NCBI RefSeq assembly: GCF_024124665.1
Contig: NZ_JAMXSB010000009.1
Coordinates: 186,001-250,000, forward strand
Length of the DNA: 64,000 nt
Direction of reading: 5' to 3'
Source of the DNA: Pleionea sp. CnH1-48
Lineage (GTDB): Bacteria > Pseudomonadota > Gammaproteobacteria > Enterobacterales > Kangiellaceae
Numbering within the stretch: the stretch's first letter is position 1; the number at the start of each line of letters is the position of its first letter. Made by a program: the position numbers and the translations under genes. Shown here piece after piece: positions 19,287 through 29,085 of the stretch. The notes under the pieces are model-generated. The model saw only the letters and a program-made list of their open reading frames with translations, was not told where the DNA came from and searched no databases.

Positions 19287-19988
19287 GTTTTTTGTATCTA
19301 GGATTTTTTTAACAGACGATTGGTCTGCTATTAATGGAGATTTTGAGAGTATCTCTCGCTGTTTATTTTTTATTCCAAAAAACTCTTTAAATGTAACTTT
19401 ATATTGATAAAAGCGATTAAGTTGGGTATCATTTCGCCACTTTTATTGAGGCTATTAAGATACTAGGCTCAAATCCTCACGGAATGAAAGCAAGACACGG
19501 CTAAGGTTAGCCAAAGAAATATTAATAATATCAAATAATTAGAAACTTTTTTTGGAGCAGGTAGATTGTCTGCTTTGAAGACAGGTTTTTGTTTTCAGGT
19601 GTTGGTTGTACTTTCTGACAGAGAATATCGGCAGGTCACATTGCTGTGGATTTCGGTTCAGAAAGCGAAGACTTGAGAAGGTAAATATAGCCAAAGTATT
19701 TCGAGGTGCAGGTAGGCGGCCAGCAAGCGAGTCCCCTGAGCTTAGATAGACTAAGTGATTGGGGTGAGCGCGCGCAGCCAACACCGCTGCATCTTGAAAG
19801 GCGACGGGTATAACAGATGTCTCCACCTTTTGACTGTGGCAGACACTTAAAAATTTCTCAGTTGAATGATTGCCAGAAGGGCCTTAAGCACTTTATTGGC
19901 GTACAGATATACACGAATTTTTAGATAGCTCAGCCAGGACCTCATTTTAGGTGCTGGACGATTCAACATTGACTCAGGAATGATTTGA
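19287..19988. other. Long intergenic leader before the RHS gene
   Basis: About 700 bases without a credible gene. It holds the inverted-repeat element at 19686-19812 and AT-rich sequence before it. The minus-strand open frame through the repeat shows no protein-like features. Promoter(s) of the large exported RHS gene should lie here, but I cannot point to a convincing one. Confidence 0.5.
19686..19812. repeat. 127-bp inverted-repeat element (MITE-like)
   Basis: The ends are imperfect inverted repeats: TATAGCC..ATTTCGAGGTGCAG at the left, and the reverse complement of TATACCC..CTTTCAAGATGCAG at the right, with 18 of 26 positions matching. The interior is GC-richer than its surroundings. I recall similar intergenic repeats ending in GACGGGTATA in other gammaproteobacteria, and a shorter relative sits at 13107-13175. 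It has no coding capacity. Confidence 0.55.
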
Positions 19989-22900
19989 ATGAAGCGATTA
20001 TTAGGTTCATCGATAGCACTGACTTTAAGTGTCTTTTCTTTTTCGACCGCACAGGCGGTCACGAATCCGACGTTCCCCTGGTACAGTACGACTCACAATG
20101 AAGTGACTGGCGATTTTAATGGGGATGGAAAGTCCGACAGTTTCATTCAAGCCAAAGCACGAGGCGCGACCTCAGGGTTAATGCCCACCAGCACCAGTGA
20201 AGACATCACTTCACCTATCTATATCAATTGGACATCCACTCACCCACAAATCACCAATATCGAAGACTGGAGTGCAGAGAGCTATCAGGCCTATGCCTCT
20301 AACTTGAATGCGAATCCTGGTGATGAGCTGTTGTTGCTAGGACAACAGCAGTTTGTGTTCTTACACGGTGACATCATTACGCCTATTGCTATTGCGCCGA
20401 ATGTTCCGAATGCGATTGTGTCCTGGGATGTGAGTGGGAATGCTTCTTATACTGAATTCCAGATGGATGATTCACTTACAAATCCTCGTGTGGTATTTGG
20501 TGATGTTGATGGTGACGGCCACAATGAAATGTTATTACAAGGCGAAGGTGATAATGCGCCAGCCACTTTGTTGGACAGTAACGGCTCGTTACTACAAAAC
20601 TTTGCTAGTGGCTATCTTGGTTTAGATTGGTCTACCTCTTCATCTATCTTATTCCTGGATGTGAACGGTGATGGCCGTGATGATATGGTTATCACCAATA
20701 ATCAGGCGTCTTACACGTTATTAGCGGGCGTCGGTGGTCAGTTCGTTGAAATCCGTACAGACGACGCTTCAACAGAAATTGCACCAGCCATTCACGTTGA
20801 GCCTATTCCTGCAAGAGACATCACATCCGATGCTGTTGGTATTACAACGGGTCAGTTCCGAGTCGATGAGTCGGGTAATGCTACTTATCAATTACCTATT
20901 TACACTCCTAAGGGCGTGGGCGCTATCGCACCTTCTTTAGCTCTGGCTTACAACTCTGGTGGCGGTAATAGTCATGTTGGTGTTGGTTGGAGTATTTCTG
21001 GCGTATCTTCCATTTCTCGTTGCGGTCAAAGTAAGTTAATCGATGGATACGATAAATCCGTAACTCTTTCTTATGATGATCGCTTCTGTTTGGACGGTCA
21101 GCGTTTGGTGTTGGTCAGAGGTGAATACGGTAAGTCCGATTCTGAATACCGAACAGTAACAGAGTCTCATACTAAAGTTATTGCAAAAGGACAAGCAGGT
21201 GCCGGACCAGATTACTTTGAAGTGTGGCTTAAAGATGGTAGTTACAACCGATATGGTGCGACGTCTGACTCTCAGTTTTTAGCGAATAAAAATGGTGTTG
21301 TTGCACAAGAAGTTTTGGCTTGGGCACAAACGTATAGTGAAGACCGCTTTAGCAACCGTATTAGTTATGAATATACCGAGTATGAGTCAGAAGGCGAGTT
21401 CCATATCAATAAAGTGAGTTATGGTCCTAACGTTGTTATTCAGTTTAATTTCGATACGACTCGTGATGATTACAATGTTGGTTATGCTCTGGGTGGTAAG
21501 ACTCGACTGAGAGACATTTTGAATAATATCACCGTATCTGATGGTGGTGTAGAAGTTCGAAAGTACACTCTGAGCTACGGTAACTATGCGGATAACATTA
21601 GCCGGTTGCAATCTATAACCGAAAGTAAAGATGGTGTAAATCTTAAGCCGCTCACTTTTACTTGGAAAGTTGCTGATAAAGGCATCATTGCCGACACGCT
21701 TTCCCATAATGGAATTGAATTTAAGTCAGGCATTTACATCAATTTGGATAGTGACCCAACACCAGAATGGTTGCATATAAATGGTGAAGAAGTTGCTTGG
21801 ATAGATCCAAGCACTGGTGAGCCACAGAGCTCATTTGGTAGTCCGCAGTCAGATTGGGTTCGAGGTTCTTTCCTTGCAATTAGTGAGTTTGATGGTGAGC
21901 AATATAAGCAGGTATGTCAGGGATATGTAGAAGGTGACATTCATGCCGATCATACTTTTGCTAACTTCGATATTAACGGAGATGGCGTTGATGAAGCCCT
22001 ATTAACTACGCCAACAGAATTAATAGCAGTATTTTTTGAGAACGGATGTCTGAAATCAGACTTTAGTCAGAGAACCTTAAAGTTATCTGATATTGATAGC
22101 GATAGCAAAAACTGGTTCTTAGGTGACATTAATGGCGATGCATTACCTGATTTAGTATATAAGCGTAATGACCGTTCTTATGTTCGTTATCATTTAGGTG
22201 CGAATGTAACAGAGGGTAAGTATTTTTCTGATGAGTTCGCTGTTGAGTTTGAAACGACTACAGTTCAAACAAGCTTTGGTGGTATTCAAGATGACATTTT
22301 TGATTACCACATCGTTGTTGACACCGAGCATTCTGTGGTAGCTGACTTCAATCGTGATGGTCGTATTGATTTAGTTGCAAAAGTAACTCGAATGAGACGA
22401 GTAAGTGATGATTGGTGTGCTGCTCACCTAGGTGCAAAAATTTGTCGAGAGCCTAGGATAACAGAATCTGACTACTTTTGGGTTGCTTATACATCAGAAG
22501 GTAGTCATAAGTTTAAAGATGTTGTGAATCTTGGCCAGCTTGGAATTAACGTTCTTAATGATAAAGATTTTCAGGTGGCTGATGTCAACCTTGATGGAAT
22601 ATCTGATATTTATTATAAGGGCAGTGGAGGCTACTGGGTATATCGTATTTTTACTGGTAAAGAAATGTTGCCAGAGCAGTCAACACTCGTTGATAAAAAT
22701 GACCCAATTTGGTTCCTGGATTTAGACCAAGATGGTTTAAACGAAGTTTACTTTGTTCATGATGAATATTTGAAGTATCGAGAGTTTAATCGTGACGGTG
22801 AGCTGGTTGATGTGATTCATAACTCCATGATGCGTGGAAGTATTGGCCAACATATTTCCCCTGTTGACCTAAACAGTGATGGAGATCTTGACTTTATCTC

Positions 22901-25900
22901 TGTAGTTATTGATGAGCATACTACCTATACAAACTTCGACAACTATGCTTCGTTTAACAAAACACCATTTGAAGTGGCAAACCGTATTACGGAAGTCACG
23001 ACAGGCATGGGTAACAAAACCAAGATTACTTATAAGGCGTTGAATGATCCAAGCCAGCCTAACTTATATCAAGGCACTAACGGTTGGAACATGCGCCAAG
23101 GCCATGTGACTTATCAGTTTGATGGCCCTCAGTATGTGGTTCAAAAAGTAGAAAGCTCAGCACCTGCTCACAATGATGCCAGCAATATGAATGGCATTGA
23201 ATATCGCTACGGTCAGGTTCGTACTCAACCACGCGGTCGAGGCGCTTTAGGCTTTGAGTGGTTGGAGACGCGTGATTTGCAAACCAGTGTCATTACCCGT
23301 ACAACTTATAGTCAGGATTATCCTTACATTGGCAGTCCATTAAAGTCTGAAGTTTGGTATGGTGAGCAGACCGACAATCGCTTAATGAGTCGTGCAGAAA
23401 ATACCTGGAACACTAAAGTCACAGGAAGCTACCTGACAGACAGTGGCGCAAAGAACATCATCCTTCCTTATATGGAAAAAGCGGTTGAAGACAGCTGGTT
23501 CTTTAATACAAGCACCTTAGAAAAAGGTGGTTTGACAAAGCAAGCGATTACCGTGAATGAATACAATACCGATGGTGAGTTAACTCAAAGTGATTTGTAT
23601 GTGTGTGCATCCGGTGTAACTGGCTGTGATACAGGCAGTTGGTTAACCCATAAGCGTACAGTGAATACTTTTGAAACACCGGATACAACGAACTGGATTC
23701 TTGGTCGTTTGTCTTCAACCAGTGTGTTGCACGAGCGAGCGGGACAAACTTCTATCACTCGTTCTACCGCGTTTGAGTACGACGATATGACAGGTGCGTT
23801 AACTCAAGAAATTATTCAGCCTAACAGCACTGACAAGTCAGAGTATCTGAAAACCGAGTATCGTTACGACAGCTTTGGTAATAAAACTTATGCCCTTATG
23901 TGTAGCTATGGGGTGACTTGTTCGACGAACCCTTCCGAGTCGACAAGCGATGCTTACTTCATTCAGCGTGCAGCTCGTACCGACTATGATGTTAATGGTC
24001 GTTATGCCACCAAAACCTACAACGGTTATGGTCAGTTGGTTTCAGAAGTTGTAGCGCGTAATGAGTTAGGATTGCCGACTCAGGTGAAGAATGCACAAGG
24101 CGTGGTCAGTGAAAGCCGCTACACCACTTTTGGTGATGAATACTTTACTCGTACAGCAACAGGCGGATGGTCGAAGACCACCAAAAGCTGGTGTTCGGTC
24201 GAAAGCGACTGCCCAACGGGTGCTGTGATTAAAGTGACCAAAGTGAGTGCGGGTGGTGCGTCCAGCATTACGTATATAGATGCATTAGGTCGTCCATTAC
24301 GTGCAGCGAATATCCATTTTGATGGTCGTAGCACTTTTGTTGATACACGTTATGACAACAAAGGTCGTGAATACACTACGAGCCAGCCTTACTTCAGTGA
24401 TGGTACTGCACAGTATTGGTCAACGAATCACTTCGATGTGTTGAACAATGTGGTTCAAATCACGCATGCCGATGGCAGTGTCAGCAAAGTCAACTACTTG
24501 GGCCTGGATGGCGGCTTACTGAAAATCGAATCGGTCAATGATAAAGGTCATAAGAAAACCGAATACAAGAATGCGGCAGGTGAGTTGGTTAAGGTTGTCG
24601 ATAACCTGGGTGGTGAGTTGGATTATGAGTATGGTTCATTAGGTAACTTACGCACGGTAAAGTTTAACGATGTGTTGCAATCGCAAGTGAATTACGATGC
24701 CTTGGGTCGTAAGACGTCCATGTTGGACTGGGATAAAGGCGGTCAAAACGATAAAGCTTGGCATTATACCTACAATGCGCAAGGTGCGGTTATTGAGCAG
24801 AAAGATGCGAAAGGCCAGATTGTCTCTAACTTCTACGACCGCGAAGGACGCAAAGTAAAGCAAGAAGATAAAGATGCAAACGGTACAATAGTTGGACGTG
24901 CTCATTGGACGTTTGATAACAGCACTGTTGTTTCAGGTTCTATAGGTCAATTGACTAAAATTCATGACGACTACTCAAACTATGTAGTTGAGTCGGAGTT
25001 TGACGATTACGGTCGAGCGGATTTGGTGAGAACCACCATTGATGATGTGATGTTTATTCAGAGCACCACCTTTGATGAGTATGGTCGTGTGTTCCAGAGC
25101 TTTAACACGGCGGGTGGTAACTACGGATTGCGCTACGTTTACAATGAGTATGGTTTTGTAGAGAAAGTGCGTGATGCTCGCGGTGGAGTGAATGCCACCG
25201 TGTATCAAACCATCAATGCGATGGATGCCTTTGGCAACGTGGTTAAAGAAACACTGGGCAACGGCTTGGTAACAACACGTACCTACGATGACAAGATGTC
25301 ACGCTTAACGGGTATTTCTACTGTGAATGCGAATACACAAAGCATTCAGGATTTGGAATACAAGTGGGATTCCATTGGTAATCTGGAGCACCGTAAAGAG
25401 CTGAGTGGTGGTAAACAGCTGCAAGAACTCTTCGGCTACGACTCACTTGACCGAGTGACAACCGTTAATGGGGTTGAGAAGTTCCGCTATGATGCCACGG
25501 GTAACTTAACCTGGAAGCATGATGTAGGTGACTACCGTTATGACGGTGCGACTTGTGGGAGTGTGAAAGCGGGTATTCACGCTGTGACTCAAGCAGGTAA
25601 TAACAGCTACTGTTATGACTTAAACGGTAATATGGTCAGTGGTGCTGGTCGTACGGTTGAGTACGCGACCTTTGATAAGCCGAGCCGTATTCAGAAGAGT
25701 GGTCATACAACAGACTTTGCTTACTCACCCATGCGCAGTCGATACAAGCGTGTCGATACTAACAGCTCCGGCAAAACAACGACCTATTACTTAGGCGGCA
25801 CCGAATACATTCAGAAGCCAAACGGTGACAAAGTGTTTCGTCGTCAAGTACCTGGAGCGGTTATTGAAATCAATGGTTCTACAGCGACAACCCACTATGT

Positions 25901-27305
25901 GTTAAAAGACCATCTAGGCTCCACCGATGTGATTACCAATGCATCCGGTGTGATTGTTCAAGAGAACAGCTTCGATGTGTTTGGTAACAAACGTAACGCG
26001 ACTACCTGGAGTGGAGAGTTCACTTCGGTTATCTACAGTCCATTAGGTATTACCTCACAAGGTTATACTGGTCATGAGATGTTGGATGAAGTCGGAGTCA
26101 TTCACATGAATGGCCGTATCTACGATGCGAAGTTGGGCCGCTTTATGCAGGCCGATCCTCATGTAGATGGTGCAACGGATTCGAAAGGCTTTAATCGTTA
26201 TTCTTATGTGAAGAATAATCCGCTTAAGTACACTGACCCGACGGGGTATAAAGTGAGTGGTGGATTGAAGAATCTTCGCCGTGTGGCAAGGTTTGCTATG
26301 GGAGGAGTATTTGGTAATTACTTCTATAATAAGTTTCCTGGTATAGCCAGTACCGTTGGAAGCATTGCAGCTTCAATCGTTGCTGTTGGATGTCCTCCTT
26401 GCGGAGCGGCTGCGGCTGCTATGAATGCTGCAAATAATATTGCACTAGGTGGAAATCTCAAAAGTGGAGTGACGTCTGGGGTTCGTAGTTTTGCCACATC
26501 TTATATCTCAGCTGAAATTGCCGATGGGATCGGCAATCATCTTGAAGGGATCAACGCTGCGCTGGCACATGGCACATTAAGTGGCACTATGACTGTTTTG
26601 AATGGAGGTAAATTTGGTCATGGGTTTGTATCTGCGTTCTTTACTAAGCTTGCTGGAGGCTGGATAAATGATAGTATTGATACGGGTAATGATGGTTTTT
26701 CGTGGAAGCGAACCATCGCTGCTGGTGTGACTGGAGGGCTGATTTCTCAGGCGACAGGTGGTAAGTTCACTAATGGGTTTATGACTAATGCTATTCAGTG
26801 GGCTTACAATAATGAAGCAGGGAAAGAGACCATTCCTTACAACAAAACCAGAAAGTATGCATTGAAGAGAATTCATGAAGAATTTGTTGAAAAAGATGGA
26901 TTGTTCCACTTTGATACTGAAGGGACTACTTTGGTTGAGGCGATGAAAGGAAAGCAAAGTATTAGGTTAAAATCAGGGGCTAAGTTAACATTAGATCAAT
27001 CCAATGTGATTGTTGAGGGAAAGACTGGTTATTATAAACTGTCTGGATCATTAGGTATGGCGAAGTTTAAAGGGTTAGTTGATATTGATACCGGAGAGCT
27101 AACATTGACAGATTTTCGCTTGGGAGCTGACTTTAAGTTTAACGAAAAGTTTAAAATTAAGGCCGAATTTAGTATTGTGAGAGCGGTTCGGTCATTCTTT
27201 ACTGCAACTGCTACAATGTTCGAGTCAAGTGTTTATCATAGTGATGTAGCTAGAACAATTAGAAACAAAAACTATGAAACTTACAATGCTGATAGGAAGG
27301 ATTAA
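19989..27305 (+). CDS. Very large exported SpvB/FG-GAP/RHS-repeat protein, putative polymorphic toxin
   Basis: The 2438-residue protein starts with a signal peptide (cleavage after AQA, near residue 23). FG-GAP/VCBS calcium-type repeats follow (DFNGDGKSD, DVDGDGHNE, DVNGDGRDD). Then comes an SpvB-like block (about 285-345, GQFRVDESGNATYQLPIYTPKGVG), more VCBS repeats, a TcdB-middle-like part and many YD/RHS repeats. The RHS core ends at about residue 2087 with GRFMQADP...YVKNNPLKYTDPTGY. The remaining 350 residues are the variable tail: a Gly/Ala-rich pretoxin stretch with GGKFGHGF and GGKFTNGF motifs, then an end I do not recognise. This plan is that of ABC-toxin and contact-toxin shells, so I infer a toxin or adhesive surface protein. 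Confidence 0.85.
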   Translation: MKRLLGSSIALTLSVFSFSTAQAVTNPTFPWYSTTHNEVTGDFNGDGKSDSFIQAKARGATSGLMPTSTSEDITSPIYINWTSTHPQITNIEDWSAESYQAYASNLNANPGDELLLLGQQQFVFLHGDIITPIAIAPNVPNAIVSWDVSGNASYTEFQMDDSLTNPRVVFGDVDGDGHNEMLLQGEGDNAPATLLDSNGSLLQNFASGYLGLDWSTSSSILFLDVNGDGRDDMVITNNQASYTLLAGVGGQFVEIRTDDASTEIAPAIHVEPIPARDITSDAVGITTGQFRVDESGNATYQLPIYTPKGVGAIAPSLALAYNSGGGNSHVGVGWSISGVSSISRCGQSKLIDGYDKSVTLSYDDRFCLDGQRLVLVRGEYGKSDSEYRTVTESHTKVIAKGQAGAGPDYFEVWLKDGSYNRYGATSDSQFLANKNGVVAQEVLAWAQTYSEDRFSNRISYEYTEYESEGEFHINKVSYGPNVVIQFNFDTTRDDYNVGYALGGKTRLRDILNNITVSDGGVEVRKYTLSYGNYADNISRLQSITESKDGVNLKPLTFTWKVADKGIIADTLSHNGIEFKSGIYINLDSDPTPEWLHINGEEVAWIDPSTGEPQSSFGSPQSDWVRGSFLAISEFDGEQYKQVCQGYVEGDIHADHTFANFDINGDGVDEALLTTPTELIAVFFENGCLKSDFSQRTLKLSDIDSDSKNWFLGDINGDALPDLVYKRNDRSYVRYHLGANVTEGKYFSDEFAVEFETTTVQTSFGGIQDDIFDYHIVVDTEHSVVADFNRDGRIDLVAKVTRMRRVSDDWCAAHLGAKICREPRITESDYFWVAYTSEGSHKFKDVVNLGQLGINVLNDKDFQVADVNLDGISDIYYKGSGGYWVYRIFTGKEMLPEQSTLVDKNDPIWFLDLDQDGLNEVYFVHDEYLKYREFNRDGELVDVIHNSMMRGSIGQHISPVDLNSDGDLDFISVVIDEHTTYTNFDNYASFNKTPFEVANRITEVTTGMGNKTKITYKALNDPSQPNLYQGTNGWNMRQGHVTYQFDGPQYVVQKVESSAPAHNDASNMNGIEYRYGQVRTQPRGRGALGFEWLETRDLQTSVITRTTYSQDYPYIGSPLKSEVWYGEQTDNRLMSRAENTWNTKVTGSYLTDSGAKNIILPYMEKAVEDSWFFNTSTLEKGGLTKQAITVNEYNTDGELTQSDLYVCASGVTGCDTGSWLTHKRTVNTFETPDTTNWILGRLSSTSVLHERAGQTSITRSTAFEYDDMTGALTQEIIQPNSTDKSEYLKTEYRYDSFGNKTYALMCSYGVTCSTNPSESTSDAYFIQRAARTDYDVNGRYATKTYNGYGQLVSEVVARNELGLPTQVKNAQGVVSESRYTTFGDEYFTRTATGGWSKTTKSWCSVESDCPTGAVIKVTKVSAGGASSITYIDALGRPLRAANIHFDGRSTFVDTRYDNKGREYTTSQPYFSDGTAQYWSTNHFDVLNNVVQITHADGSVSKVNYLGLDGGLLKIESVNDKGHKKTEYKNAAGELVKVVDNLGGELDYEYGSLGNLRTVKFNDVLQSQVNYDALGRKTSMLDWDKGGQNDKAWHYTYNAQGAVIEQKDAKGQIVSNFYDREGRKVKQEDKDANGTIVGRAHWTFDNSTVVSGSIGQLTKIHDDYSNYVVESEFDDYGRADLVRTTIDDVMFIQSTTFDEYGRVFQSFNTAGGNYGLRYVYNEYGFVEKVRDARGGVNATVYQTINAMDAFGNVVKETLGNGLVTTRTYDDKMSRLTGISTVNANTQSIQDLEYKWDSIGNLEHRKELSGGKQLQELFGYDSLDRVTTVNGVEKFRYDATGNLTWKHDVGDYRYDGATCGSVKAGIHAVTQAGNNSYCYDLNGNMVSGAGRTVEYATFDKPSRIQKSGHTTDFAYSPMRSRYKRVDTNSSGKTTTYYLGGTEYIQKPNGDKVFRRQVPGAVIEINGSTATTHYVLKDHLGSTDVITNASGVIVQENSFDVFGNKRNATTWSGEFTSVIYSPLGITSQGYTGHEMLDEVGVIHMNGRIYDAKLGRFMQADPHVDGATDSKGFNRYSYVKNNPLKYTDPTGYKVSGGLKNLRRVARFAMGGVFGNYFYNKFPGIASTVGSIAASIVAVGCPPCGAAAAAMNAANNIALGGNLKSGVTSGVRSFATSYISAEIADGIGNHLEGINAALAHGTLSGTMTVLNGGKFGHGFVSAFFTKLAGGWINDSIDTGNDGFSWKRTIAAGVTGGLISQATGGKFTNGFMTNAIQWAYNNEAGKETIPYNKTRKYALKRIHEEFVEKDGLFHFDTEGTTLVEAMKGKQSIRLKSGAKLTLDQSNVIVEGKTGYYKLSGSLGMAKFKGLVDIDTGELTLTDFRLGADFKFNEKFKIKAEFSIVRAVRSFFTATATMFESSVYHSDVARTIRNKNYETYNADRKD

Positions 27306-27306
27306 A

Positions 27307-27912
27307 GTGTATAGAATACTATTGGGGAGTTTCCTTTTATTTTGCTCCTATATTGAAGCTATTGAATTCTCTCATGAAGTTGAGAAGATAAAGTTTAAGG
27401 GGTTTTCTATATGCCCTTTAAGCTTGCCAAGTAAATCAGAGCTAATAGATGAGGGGGAGTCCATTGTATCTGTGTTACAAGTTAAGTGTAATGGTGGACT
27501 CTTAAGTCTAAGAGAAAGAAGTGAGCAAGATGGGCTTTTTATTGAAAAAGAGTTTGTTTATGCTCATCCCCTTATCGTTTTGACTAAGGGTTTTAAGCAA
27601 GTAGGAAAGTTGCATACATTGATGATGAGTAGTCGATTAACTTATATCAGTGTTAAATCTTGCGGTGGTGGTTGTTATGATATTTATGAGCAGTGGGATC
27701 ATAGTCAGAATAGTAATGGTAGGAGATCAGGTTATAAGTTTGAAGTGAAACGAAAAATAAGTCTGGTAGAAAAAGAAGGGAATATTCTCGTGAAAGAGTA
27801 TAGTAGTCATTTAGATACTACATTTAATAGTCAATACGACACTAATAAAGGATGGTACAGTGAAAAGGAAGTTAACTTGGGAAATAAAAAATACTTCTGG
27901 CAGAAAAAATAA
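27307..27912 (+). CDS. Small exported protein downstream of the RHS gene, possible immunity or accessory factor
   Basis: I start this gene at the GTG at 27307, because a strong AGGAAGGA ribosome binding site overlaps the end of the RHS gene just before it; an ATG at 27274 would be inside the RHS gene. The 201-residue product opens with a signal peptide (RILLGSFLLFCSYIEA). It then forms a beta-rich domain with cysteines near C-P and C-G-G-G-C-Y. No family is recognised. Its one-base spacing from the RHS stop and its low GC content like the toxin tail suggest a cognate immunity protein acting in the periplasm. Confidence 0.6.
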   Translation: MYRILLGSFLLFCSYIEAIEFSHEVEKIKFKGFSICPLSLPSKSELIDEGESIVSVLQVKCNGGLLSLRERSEQDGLFIEKEFVYAHPLIVLTKGFKQVGKLHTLMMSSRLTYISVKSCGGGCYDIYEQWDHSQNSNGRRSGYKFEVKRKISLVEKEGNILVKEYSSHLDTTFNSQYDTNKGWYSEKEVNLGNKKYFWQKK

Positions 27913-27989
27913 AGGACACTCATTTTTCAGTTTGACAAGCTAATTGAGATGAAAGAGCGTTGAAGCTCGTCAGGAAGATGAGCTTTTTT
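27911..27989 (+). repeat. REP-like element, copy 1
   Basis: A 29-base leader (AAAGGACACTCATTTTTCAG and the following nine bases) precedes a hairpin AAGCTCGTC-AGGAA-GATGAGCTT ending in a T-run. The same arrangement recurs 226 bases later, upstream of the RAYT gene. This copy may also terminate transcription of the exported protein gene. Confidence 0.65.
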
Positions 27990-28136
27990 CTTATTAATAA
28001 AAAGTTTTTTCGATAACCGTTCTCATGCATAAAGGCTTAGCGTACTTAAAAAGTGCTATAGTTTAAATACTCCTCAACAAGCTGCTTGTTAGAATTATTG
28101 GATATCAATATGTCAAACTATATAGATAGGAGAGAT

Positions 28137-28214
28137 AAAGGACACCCATCTTTCAGTTTGACAAGTCTAACCAGATAAAATACTGATGAAGCCCGTCAGG
28201 AAGACGAGCTTCTT
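28137..28214 (+). repeat. REP-like element, copy 2
   Basis: The leader is 27 of 29 bases identical to copy 1 (AAAGGACACCCATCTTTCAG start), and it is followed by the hairpin AAGCCCGTC-AGGAA-GACGAGCTT at 28189-28211. Position just before the transposase gene fits the REP substrates recognised by RAYT enzymes. Confidence 0.65.
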
Positions 28215-28242
28215 AGACTTATTAATTAAAAGGATATTATAA

Positions 28243-28803
28243 ATGACCCGTGCACGAAAGGAACTCGTGTGTTCAGAAACGACTTCGTATTACCATTGTA
28301 TTTCCCGTTGTGTCAGGCGCGCATTTCTATGTGGGGAGGATACTCTCACTGGAAGAAACTATGAACACCGAAAGCAATGGGTAGTAGACAGGCTTGCTGA
28401 GTTGTCGAAAGTGTTCTCAATTGAAATAGCTGCTTATGCGGTTATGTCGAATCATTATCATCTTGTTGTACGCTTAAACGATGAAGGTTCAGTTGATTGG
28501 GATGAGCAAGAGGTCATTCATCGATGGCGTCAGTTGTTTTCTATACCAGTCATAGTCGAACGATACTTAGCAGGAGTCGCTACTGTTGCAGAGCAGACTA
28601 AAGCCCTGGAGCTTATTGGAAACTGGAAAGGAAGGCTCTGTTCGCTATCTTGGTATATGCGTTGTTTGAATGAACACTTGGCTCGTCGTGCCAATAAAGA
28701 AGATGAGTGTACAGGTCGTTTCTGGGAGGGCCGTTTTAAAACCATTGGGCTGTTGGATGAAGCCGCTGTGTTAACGTGTATGGCCTATGTACATATCAAT
28801 TAG
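28243..28803 (+). pseudogene. REP-associated tyrosine transposase (RAYT), 3'-truncated
   Basis: RAYT proteins are single-strand HUH transposases (Y1 type) that act on REP hairpins. The 186 visible residues have TSYYHCISRCVRRAFLCG at the N-terminus and the metal-binding H-U-H as SNHYHLVVRL near residue 69. The later RFWEGRFK block is also there. The frame then stops at CMAYVHIN, just where intact homologs continue into the conserved N-P-I-R-A segment and a further 100 or more residues. The catalytic half is complete but the C-terminal part is gone, replaced by sequence that leads into the phage promoter region. I read it as an interrupted gene whose break could be the integration junction. Confidence 0.75.
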
Positions 28804-28914
28804 CTGGTAGTCAATATAATTAACCACACACTCCCTTTTTAACCTTTATGATCTCCCAAAACTACCTTTATGACACTTTATGTCAAAAACTTATATCTAG
28901 TACGTAAATACTAC

Positions 28915-28944
28915 TTGCCTAGCTGGTCATACCATTAATATAAT
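28915..28944 (+). promoter_or_regulatory. Sigma-70 type promoter for the phage RNA polymerase gene
   Basis: TTGCCT (28915-28920) and TATAAT (28939-28944) are separated by 18 bases. Transcription would start near 28951, about 210 bases before the polymerase gene. Use of the host polymerase to make the phage polymerase is the expected early step for a T7-like strategy. Confidence 0.6.
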
Positions 28945-28951
28945 CTCGCCC

Positions 28952-28983
28952 CGTGATATTGACCAAGGAGGTTAATTATCACG
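28952..28983. promoter_or_regulatory. Dyad-symmetric operator candidate over the start site
   Basis: The imperfect inverted repeat CGTGATA-TTGACC / GGTTAA-TTATCACG spans 32 bases around an AAGGAG centre. It covers the predicted start of the host-type promoter, so a repressor bound here would shut off synthesis of the phage RNA polymerase. No repressor gene is visible in the window. Confidence 0.5.
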
Positions 28984-29000
28984 ATATTTATTGCGGATTA

Positions 29001-29085
29001 ATGGATTGCTATTGGCCTATGGATAAAGGCATCAAAAGAGTATTTAAGATACACAATGGATTGCTAATGGCACATGGATAAAGGC
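29001..29085 (+). repeat. Pair of 30-base direct repeats before the RNA polymerase gene
   Basis: Copies at 29001-29030 and 29056-29085 match at 27 of 30 bases. They begin ATGGATTGCT and end ATGGATAAAGGC, so each copy itself contains two ATGGAT half-sites. The spacing of 55 bases is close to a whole number of helical turns. They may bind a regulator or form RNA structure in the leader. Confidence 0.65.

Noticed and set aside
19539..19826. 95-codon minus-strand frame before the RHS gene
   Set aside because: It runs through the inverted-repeat element, has no ribosome binding site and no protein-like composition.
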